From NCBI GenBank assembly GCA_036386395.1, contig DASVVU010000105.1:1-11482 (forward strand): DNA of 11,482 nucleotides. The letters are read 5' to 3'. The notes under the pieces are model-generated. The model ran no database searches and was not told the origin of the DNA. It was given only the letters and a program-made list of their open reading frames with translations. The DNA comes from JAJKJG01 sp036386395. Its GTDB lineage: Bacteria; Pseudomonadota; Alphaproteobacteria; Rhizobiales; Beijerinckiaceae. A program made the position numbers and the translations under genes. Numbering within the stretch: the first letter of the stretch is position 1; every line of letters starts with the position of its first letter. Below, piece after piece: positions 6,463-11,482 of the stretch.

Positions 6463-8112
6463 CTACTCCATCGTCATGGTGGCGAGATCGATAAACCAGC
6501 TCTGGGGCTGGACCACGTTCTTGACCTTCGCCGACATCGCGCGGGGGCCGACGTCGTGGGCGACCCAGACGAATGGCGCCTCCTCGACGATGCGGGCGTG
6601 GAGCCGGGCGAGCGCCGCGTCGCGGGCCTTGGCGTCGAAGGCGGTGCGGGCGTCGGCGATGAGCTTGTCGAACTCCTCGTTGCCGAAGTAGCCCCAGTTG
6701 TTCGACACCGGCGGGAAGGTCTTGGTCGAGGTGAAGCGCACCATGCCGAAGAACGGGTCCATGGCGGCGTAGGTGACGTTGATGGCATTCGAGCCGCGCG
6801 CCGACTGGTCCTTCGCGCCGTGGCGCCAGTTGGTGAACAGCGTGTTCCACTCGATCACGTCGAGCTCGACGTCGAAGAAGCACTCCTTGAGCGCCTGCTG
6901 CATGTACTCGTGCATCGGGATCGGCTGCATCTGGCCGGAGCCCGAGGCCGATGTCTGCACTTTGACCTTCAGCGGCTTCGACGCGGAGTGGCCGGCCTCC
7001 TGCATGAGCTTCTTCGCCGCCGCCGGATCGTACTTGATCTCAAACTTCGGGTTGCCGTGCCAGGGATGGCCGGGCTCGTAGGTTCCGGTCGCCTCGGCCA
7101 TCATGCCGCCGAGGAGCTCCTTGAGCTCGGCGCGGTTGACGCACAGGTTCGCGGCGTGGCGCACGCGGCGGTCGAGCCAGGGCGAGCCCTCGGCGAAGGA
7201 GAGCTGCCACGGCCACACGTGCGGCTGGGCATTCTGGTAGAGGAGGAAGCCGCGGCTCTTGATCTGCGGCACGGCGTCGGGCGCCGGCGCCTCGATCCAG
7301 TCGACCTGGCCGGAGAGCAGCGCCGCCGTGCGGGCATTCGCCTCCGGCAGCGGCAGGAGCACCACCTTGTCGATCTTCGGGCGGCGCTTCTCGTCCCAGT
7401 ATTCGGGGAACTTCGCGAGCTCGAGCCGCTCGCGCGAGACGAAGCGGGTCACGCGGAAGGGGCCGGAGCCAGAAGGATCGGCCGCGAAGGCCGCCCAGGC
7501 CTGCTTCGCCCGCTCGGCCGGATCGGTGACGGAGGCCGGCACGGCTTTGAGCTTCGCCTCCCAATGGGCCGGCGAGGCGATGAAGAGGTTCGTCAGGTTG
7601 ATCGGCAGGAAGGCGTCGGGCTCGGAGGTCGTGAGCTCGACCGTCATGTCGTCGATCTTGCGCGCGGTGCGCAGGGTCGGCATGCGCGAGGCGGTGACGC
7701 CGACCTGGCTCGGGTCGAAGTGCGGCGCCGCCTTGTCCAGCACCTTCTGGACGTTCCAGACGATCGCGTCGGCGTTGAGGATCGAGCCGTCGTGGAACTT
7801 GACGCCGGGGCGCAGCCGGAAGACCCACTTGGTCTTGTCGGCGTCGTCGGCCTTCCACTCGGTCGCGACGCCCGGGATCACGATGGAGGGCTCCTTCTCC
7901 TTGGAGAGGTCCCATTGGGTGAGCCCGTCGTAGATCGGGATGCCGGTGAAGCGGTTGCCCTCGAAGCCCTGGTCGGGCTGGCCGAGGGTGCGCGGGATGT
8001 CGGCGGCGGTCATGCCGATGCGCAAGGTCTTTTCCTGCGCGGCCGCCCCCGTCGCGAGCGCGAGGCTCCCGACCGTTGCCGCAAGAATCATCGCGCGTGA
8101 CGAACGCTTCAT
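6463..8112 (-). CDS. Periplasmic solute-binding protein, family 5 (peptide/nickel-type ABC importer)
   Basis: This 549-residue protein is the extracytoplasmic receptor of the importer. Residues 1-25 form a Sec signal peptide (Lys/Arg start, Ala/Leu core, AAA before Gln26); there is no lipobox, so the mature protein should be soluble in the periplasm. The body matches SBP_bac_5: IYDGLTQWD, a region around WVFRLRPGVKFHDG (96-109), NADAIVWNVQKVL, and ...SGSGPFRVTRF before EYWDEKRRPKIDKVVL. The C-terminal lobe ends in WFIDLATMTME. Length is normal. A GGGAGAG site lies 5-8 nt before the ATG at 8112. As first gene of the operon it is separated by palindromic element C from the permeases, which suggests it is made in excess of them. 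Substrate is not determinable: dipeptides, oligopeptides, glutathione, opines and nickel chelates are all handled by this family. Confidence 0.95.
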   Translation of the reverse strand: MKRSSRAMILAATVGSLALATGAAAQEKTLRIGMTAADIPRTLGQPDQGFEGNRFTGIPIYDGLTQWDLSKEKEPSIVIPGVATEWKADDADKTKWVFRLRPGVKFHDGSILNADAIVWNVQKVLDKAAPHFDPSQVGVTASRMPTLRTARKIDDMTVELTTSEPDAFLPINLTNLFIASPAHWEAKLKAVPASVTDPAERAKQAWAAFAADPSGSGPFRVTRFVSRERLELAKFPEYWDEKRRPKIDKVVLLPLPEANARTAALLSGQVDWIEAPAPDAVPQIKSRGFLLYQNAQPHVWPWQLSFAEGSPWLDRRVRHAANLCVNRAELKELLGGMMAEATGTYEPGHPWHGNPKFEIKYDPAAAKKLMQEAGHSASKPLKVKVQTSASGSGQMQPIPMHEYMQQALKECFFDVELDVIEWNTLFTNWRHGAKDQSARGSNAINVTYAAMDPFFGMVRFTSTKTFPPVSNNWGYFGNEEFDKLIADARTAFDAKARDAALARLHARIVEEAPFVWVAHDVGPRAMSAKVKNVVQPQSWFIDLATMTME

Positions 8113-8149
8113 CGGTCTCTCCCTGTCCGGCCGTTCCCGTTGCGTTGGA

Positions 8150-8180
8150 CCGGCTGCCCAGCAACGGGCATGCCAGCCGG
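8150..8180. repeat. Bulged inverted repeat in the gap upstream of the transporter operon
   Basis: In the 105-bp gap between the ligase stop and the binding-protein start, TGCCC (8155-8159) pairs with GGGCA (8166-8170), and the outer CCGGC (8150-8154) pairs with GCCGG (8176-8180) with a bulge on one side. It could be an operator or a weak terminator after the ligase gene, but no U-run follows on either strand. I see no convincing -35/-10 pair for the operon in this gap. Confidence 0.35.
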
Positions 8181-8217
8181 AGGGGAGCTTAATTCATTCC
8201 GGGGGCTTGGGAAGGCG

Positions 8218-8841
8218 TCACGCCCGCCAATAGGACGGGTTCTTGATCTTGAGCCAGTGCGGCGAGCGCCCGCTCCGGTAGGGCCGGTCCGCCCGCTTCG
8301 ACACGATGCCTTCGAGGCCCATGGCGCAGGCGTGGCGGAACAGCGCCGGCCCTTCCGCCGCCTCCAGGTGCTCGCTGAACCGGAGCACCGGGTCCGCCGC
8401 CGCCGCGACGAGATCCGCGAGCCGCGCCCGGCGCTCGCCGAGCGGGTGGGGGCGCAGGTCCTCGGCCTCGAGCCGCAGCAGGTCGAAGGCGTAGAGGCAG
8501 GCCGCCGCCTGCCCGTTCTGGCTCATGAGGCCGTTGAAGTCGGGCAAGCCTGCGCCGCAGTGTGCGACCGCCTCGCCGTCGAGGACGATCCGCTCGACCG
8601 GCAGGGCCCGGACGGCCGCTGCGACCGCCGCGAGCTCGCCCGTCCAATCGCGCCCGTGGCGCGACCACAGGCGTACGGAAGGGCCGTCCTTCAGGGCCAC
8701 GATCCGGTAGCCGTCGTGCTTGAGTTCGTGGATCCACTGCGGCCCCGTCGGCACCACGGCGGCAAGCGTCGGCTGGCAGGGAAGGATGAATCCGGTCGGC
8801 TTGCGCCGGGAGCCGGTAGAGGAGGCGGTACGCCAGGGCAT
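8218..8841 (-). CDS. Stand-alone ATP-dependent DNA ligase adenylation domain
   Basis: From the ATG at 8841 the protein is 207 residues and matches the nucleotidyltransferase domain of ATP-dependent DNA ligases, closest in style to the LigD ligase domain. Visible motifs are I, KHDG with adenylation Lys41; VLDGE (87-91), with Glu90; III, YAFDLLRLEAEDLR (117-130); IV, LEGIVSKR (176-183); and V, WLKIK (196-200). The chain stops seven residues after motif V, so the OB-fold domain and motif VI of full ligases are missing. No Ku, polymerase or nuclease partner is in the window. An in-frame TTG at 8868 would add nine residues. The ATG is preferred because homologues usually begin close to the PCQPTL segment, but neither start has a good ribosome site and the ATG lies in an inverted repeat. 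Whether it seals nicks alone is unknown. Confidence 0.85.
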   Translation of the reverse strand: MPWRTASSTGSRRKPTGFILPCQPTLAAVVPTGPQWIHELKHDGYRIVALKDGPSVRLWSRHGRDWTGELAAVAAAVRALPVERIVLDGEAVAHCGAGLPDFNGLMSQNGQAAACLYAFDLLRLEAEDLRPHPLGERRARLADLVAAAADPVLRFSEHLEAAEGPALFRHACAMGLEGIVSKRADRPYRSGRSPHWLKIKNPSYWRA

Positions 8842-8876
8842 GCCTCGAATCTGGGCCGAGGCATGCAATATGCAAT
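8838..8876. promoter_or_regulatory. Perfect inverted repeat over the ligase start codon, with tandem heptamers
   Basis: GCATGCCTCG (8838-8847) and CGAGGCATGC (8857-8866) form a perfect 10-bp inverted repeat with a 9-nt spacer. The minus-strand ATG of the ligase gene (8839-8841) lies in one arm. Next to it, ATGCAAT is repeated twice in tandem (8863-8869 and 8870-8876), overlapping the repeat's outer end. The surrounding 8842-8931 gap is also AT-richer than its neighbours. It may be an operator, or an RNA hairpin covering the start; no regulator is identified. Confidence 0.5.
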
Positions 8877-8931
8877 CCAGATTTGCGTTCAGAATAAATG
8901 CACGTAAAACGAGTGGAAAGCCGTATCGGGA

Positions 8932-9510
8932 TTATCCCTTAAAAACCCCCTCATCCGCCAGGAATGCCGCTTCCTCGGGCGTGCTCTCGCGGCCGAGAAT
9001 GGCGTTGCGATGCGGGAAACGGCCGAAGCGGGCGACGATGTCGCGGTGGTGACGGGCCCACTTGATCGAGTCTTCCTCTCCGAGCACCTCGTTGAGGGCG
9101 ACCGAGCGCTCCTGATCGGACAGCTCCTCGGAGTGCATGAAGGGGAGATAGAAGAAGCGGCGGAGCGCCGGCTCGACCGCCCGGTCGTGGCCGCGCTCGA
9201 TCGCCCGGTCGGCGACATCGACGGCGACCGGGTCGGTGCGCCAGGCGCGGCGGGTGCCGCGGAACATGTTGCGGGGGAACTGGTCCAGCAGCAGGCAGAG
9301 CGCGAGCGCCCCATCGGGGGTCAGCTCCCACTCGTTGAGGTCGCCGGCGGCCGCGGCCTCGTGGGTGACGAGGAAGCGGGCGCGGCACTCGGCGTCGAAG
9401 CTCTCGTCCTTCGAGAACCACCGGTCGGGCCCGGCGGCGCGCCAGAAGGCGATCACCTCCTCGGGCGCCGCGTAGCGCTCCGTGGGCCTCCCCTCCGGAT
9501 TTGAGTTCAT
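8932..9510 (-). CDS. DUF924 family protein
   Basis: This 192-residue soluble protein has no signal peptide or membrane segment and should be cytoplasmic. It matches DUF924 over most of its length. Family-typical segments are VIAFWRAAGPDRWFSKDE (19-36), LLLDQFPRNMFRGT (73-86), FFYLPFMHSEELSDQERS (119-136) and HHRDIVARFGRFPHRN (154-169), followed by GRESTPEE. The family is all-helical and TPR-like in known structures; its biochemical role has not been established. The ATG at 9510 has a good GGAGGGAAG ribosome site. The gene lies downstream of a strong terminator that ends the degP transcript, so it likely has its own promoter, although none is obvious between 9511 and 9544. The ligase gene follows on the same strand and could share its transcript. 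Confidence 0.93.
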   Translation of the reverse strand: MNSNPEGRPTERYAAPEEVIAFWRAAGPDRWFSKDESFDAECRARFLVTHEAAAAGDLNEWELTPDGALALCLLLDQFPRNMFRGTRRAWRTDPVAVDVADRAIERGHDRAVEPALRRFFYLPFMHSEELSDQERSVALNEVLGEEDSIKWARHHRDIVARFGRFPHRNAILGRESTPEEAAFLADEGVFKG

Positions 9511-9544
9511 GCTTCCCTCCGGGCCCGGAGTCGGGTGGATTCGA

Positions 9545-9569
9545 AAAAGCCCGGCGGCGCCGGGCTTTT
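9545..9569 (-). terminator. Intrinsic terminator of degP
   Basis: An 11-bp perfect stem AAAAGCCCGGC / GCCGGGCTTTT (9545-9555 / 9559-9569) closes a 3-nt loop. On the minus strand it ends in five consecutive U residues. It lies 27 nt past the degP stop codon and before the DUF924 start. The A/T arms make it nearly symmetrical, but nothing on the plus strand nearby would use it. Confidence 0.88.
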
Positions 9570-9596
9570 CCTTGATTCGATAAGCGTGGTGCGCGC

Positions 9597-11111
9597 CTAC
9601 TCGATCGAGACCGCGACGAAGCGCACCTCGCCCTGCGCGTTGGCGACGAGGAGGAGGGCCGACTTCTTGCCCTCCTTCTTCAGCGCCTCGACCCGGCGGG
9701 TGACGTCCGCGGGGGACGAGACCGCCTCCTGGCCGACCTCGACGATGACCTCGCCGGCCTGGATGCGCTTGTCGGCCGCGGCCGAGTTCGGGTCGACCCT
9801 CGTCACGACGACGCCCTTGACGTTGTCCTTAATGTTGAAGCGCTTGCGCACCTCGTCGGTCACGCCCGAGAGCTCGAGGCCGAGGACCTTGCGGGCGGCG
9901 CTCGGCACGTCGGCCGGCGGCTGGTTGAGGGAGGCCTGCTGCTGGCGGTCGTTGTCCTCGAGGCGCCCGAGCGTCACCGACTTCACCACCTCCTTGCCCT
10001 TGCGCACGACGGTCACGTCGACGGCCTTGCCGACCGGCGTGTTGGCGACGATGCGCGGGAGATCCCGGCTCTGCTTCACCTCCTGGCCGTCGAAGCGCAC
10101 GATCACGTCGCCGACCTCGAGGCCGGCGGGCTTCGCCGGGCCCTTGTCGTCGATGCCGGCGACGAGGGCGCCGCGGGGAGAGCCGAGGCCGAGCGCCTCG
10201 GCGGTCGGCTCGTCGACGTTCTGGATGCGCACGCCGAGCCAGCCGCGGCGGGTCTCGCCGAACTCGCGCAACTGCTGGAGGATCGGTACGGCGGTCGCGG
10301 CCGGCACGGCGAAGCCAATGCCGACGGAGCCGCCGGTCGGCGACAGGATTGCGGTGTTGATGCCGATCACCTCGCCGTTCATGTTGAACAGCGGCCCGCC
10401 CGAGTTGCCCTTGTTGATGGAGGCGTCGGTCTGGATGTAGTTGTCGTAGGGGCCGCTCTCGATGTTTCGGCCCCTGGCCGAGACGATGCCGGCCGTGACC
10501 GAGCCGCCGAGGCCGAACGGGTTGCCGATGGCGATCACCCAGTCGCCCGGGCGCATCTTGTCGGAATCGCCGAAATTCACCGCCTTCAAAGGCTTGTCCG
10601 GCTTCACCCGCAGCACCGCGAGGTCGATCTTCGAGTCCTTGCCGATGATCTCGGCCTTGAGGCGGGTGCCGTCCGAGAAGATCACGCTGATGTCGTTCGC
10701 GTCGCCGATGACGTGGTTGTTGGTGACGACGATGCCCGACGGGTCGATGACGAAGCCGGAGCCCAGCGAATTCGAGCGCCGCTGGCGCGGGCTGTCCCCC
10801 TGTCCGCCGGGACCCCCTTGTCCGCCCTGGCCGCGGCGGTTGAAGAACTCCTCGAAGAGATCCTCGAACGGCGTGCCAGGCGGAAGCTGCGGCAGGGTGC
10901 GCCCGCGCGCCTCGACCGTGGTCGAGGCCGAGATGTTCACCACCGCCGGCATGATCTCGGCGGCGAGGTCGGCGAAGGATTCGGGCGCGGCGCGCGCGAT
11001 GGCGTCGAAGGGAAGGAGCGTGGCCGTGAGGGCGAACACCCCGACGAGGGCCGCCGTGAAGCGGTTGCCGGAGGGCGCCGCGGGCCGCGCGGGAGCGTTC
11101 ACGAGAGCCAT
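9597..11111 (-). CDS. degP: DegP/HtrA (Do family) periplasmic serine endoprotease
   Basis: This 504-residue protein degrades or refolds damaged envelope proteins. A long N-terminus (1-42) with Arg17, a hydrophobic core (19-35) and an ARAA cleavage region is a signal peptide. The trypsin-like domain (about 45-285) contains the complete triad: His133 in TNNHVIG, Asp163 in SKIDLAVL, and Ser237 in GNSGGPL. A Gly/Gln-rich segment at 94-106 lies in the variable loop before it. Two PDZ domains follow (about 290-380 and 405-500). The ATG at 11111 has a GAGGAAA site about 7 nt upstream. The gene follows a DUF2065 gene and probably hflC, and ends in a strong terminator. Length and motifs are normal, so activity is expected. 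Confidence 0.96.
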   Translation of the reverse strand: MALVNAPARPAAPSGNRFTAALVGVFALTATLLPFDAIARAAPESFADLAAEIMPAVVNISASTTVEARGRTLPQLPPGTPFEDLFEEFFNRRGQGGQGGPGGQGDSPRQRRSNSLGSGFVIDPSGIVVTNNHVIGDANDISVIFSDGTRLKAEIIGKDSKIDLAVLRVKPDKPLKAVNFGDSDKMRPGDWVIAIGNPFGLGGSVTAGIVSARGRNIESGPYDNYIQTDASINKGNSGGPLFNMNGEVIGINTAILSPTGGSVGIGFAVPAATAVPILQQLREFGETRRGWLGVRIQNVDEPTAEALGLGSPRGALVAGIDDKGPAKPAGLEVGDVIVRFDGQEVKQSRDLPRIVANTPVGKAVDVTVVRKGKEVVKSVTLGRLEDNDRQQQASLNQPPADVPSAARKVLGLELSGVTDEVRKRFNIKDNVKGVVVTRVDPNSAAADKRIQAGEVIVEVGQEAVSSPADVTRRVEALKKEGKKSALLLVANAQGEVRFVAVSIE

Positions 11112-11135
11112 GGATTTTCCTCGGTTAGAGCGATC

Positions 11136-11165
11136 AATAGATCATCCGTTCCGTTTTGCATTCAA
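11136..11165 (-). promoter_or_regulatory. Possible sigma-70-like promoter of degP
   Basis: On the minus strand TTGAAT (11165-11160) and TCTATT (11141-11136) are separated by 18 bp. This would start transcription about 18 nt before the degP ATG and leave the GAGGAAA site in the leader. The 91-bp gap is distinctly AT-richer than its surroundings, which supports a promoter. The -10 match is only four of six. Confidence 0.35.
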
Positions 11166-11202
11166 GCCCGAATACGGCCAAAGCGCGGCTGGGCACAGCC
11201 GC

Positions 11203-11397
11203 TCAGGCGCCGATCTTGCGCGCCGCCCACACGATCGCGACCCCGGCGACGGCCGAGACGATGCCGACGAGGCGCATGCGCTCCCCCGGCGTGTTCGCGG
11301 CCTCCATCATGGCGCGCCTAACGCCCTCGGGGAAGGCCGCAAACAAAAGACCCTCGACCGCGAGAGCGAGGCCGAGGGCTGCGATGAGGTCGCGCAT
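11203..11397 (-). CDS. DUF2065 family small inner-membrane protein (YjeT-like)
   Basis: This 64-residue protein has two hydrophobic helices, about 4-22 (IAALGLALAVEGLLFAAFP) and 43-58 (LVGIVSAVAGVAIVW), joined by a short polar loop containing GVRRAMMEAANTPGERMR. Size, the GLxLAxEGLLFAAFP opening and the two-helix layout match DUF2065; E. coli YjeT is the known relative and also lies by hflK-hflC. It starts 10 nt after the stop of the preceding partial gene, so it should be in the same transcript. The ribosome site is weak. Its function is unknown; proximity to hflC and degP hints at membrane protein quality control. Confidence 0.85.
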   Translation of the reverse strand: MRDLIAALGLALAVEGLLFAAFPEGVRRAMMEAANTPGERMRLVGIVSAVAGVAIVWAARKIGA

Positions 11398-11407
11398 GCG
11401 AGGCAGG

Positions 11408-11482
11408 CTACTGGGTCGGCCCTGCCGGCGCCGGGCTCGGGGAGGCGGAGCTCGCCGCCGGGGCTCCGCCCGGCGTGCCCGT
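11408..11482 (-). CDS. C-terminal tail of a gene entering from the right, probably hflC
   Basis: Only 24 codons and a TAG stop (11408-11410) are inside the window; the rest lies beyond 11482. The visible tail is Ala/Pro/Ser-rich and ends in AGPTQ, with no domain to recognise. HflC proteins of alphaproteobacteria often end in such a tail, and the order hflK-hflC-DUF2065-degP is common there. HflC is a membrane-anchored modulator of the FtsH protease. The frame is chosen because its stop falls 10 nt before the DUF2065 start, as within an operon. Identity rests on context only. Confidence 0.5.
   Translation of the reverse strand, partial: TGTPGGAPAASSASPSPAPAGPTQ

Noticed and set aside
5632..8100. 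Open plus-strand frame of 822 codons opposite permease B and the binding protein
   Set aside because: It is rich in Arg, Gly, His, Asp and Glu without any recognisable domain. It is exactly antisense to two clear genes, a common artefact at high GC.
8150..8180. Intrinsic terminator for the ligase gene
   Set aside because: The inverted repeat has a bulge and no U-run on either strand; kept only as an inverted repeat.
11124..11152. ECF/sigma-E-like promoter (GGAAC, 18 bp, TCTAAC) before degP
   Set aside because: Spacing fits, but the -10 touches the Shine-Dalgarno site, so the transcript would start inside that site and lose it.

Overview
The window is very GC-rich DNA with strong G/C preference at third codon positions and almost all genes on the minus strand. 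Gene content and order suggest an alphaproteobacterium, probably of the Rhizobiales/Hyphomicrobiales. The clues are an hflC-DUF2065-degP-like cluster, a DUF924 gene, a stand-alone ATP-dependent ligase domain, and dispersed palindromic intergenic elements. The order-level assignment is inference; no marker gene was compared.

Left end (1-2011): a secreted caspase-fold protein on the minus strand runs off the left edge. Its domain keeps the histidine of the catalytic dyad, but the cysteine position reads glycine. It is followed by two TPR-like helical repeats and a long Pro/Gly/Ala-rich tail. A divergent plus-strand tRNA-Leu(CAA) has a good promoter just upstream.

Centre (2040-8112): a complete five-gene oligopeptide/dipeptide-type ABC importer on the minus strand. 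It is transcribed as binding protein, permease B, permease C, F-type ATPase, D-type ATPase. Three of its four junctions hold a different palindromic element. The two elements ahead of the ATPase genes also contribute the purine-rich ribosome-binding sequence. Together the genes should capture a peptide-like solute in the periplasm and import it with ATP; the substrate cannot be read from sequence.

Right part (8218-11482): a lone ATP-dependent DNA ligase adenylation domain, whose start codon lies inside a perfect 10-bp inverted repeat. Then come a DUF924 gene, a strong intrinsic terminator, a DegP/HtrA periplasmic serine protease, a small two-helix DUF2065 membrane protein, and the last codons of a gene that is probably hflC. 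The hflC-DUF2065-degP block fits envelope protein quality control.

Most of the window is ordinary bacterial chromosome. I see no phage, insertion sequence, CRISPR array or defence island. The best points for a second look are the caspase-like protein without its cysteine, the palindromic elements embedded in the transporter operon, and the ligase fragment with its palindromic start region.
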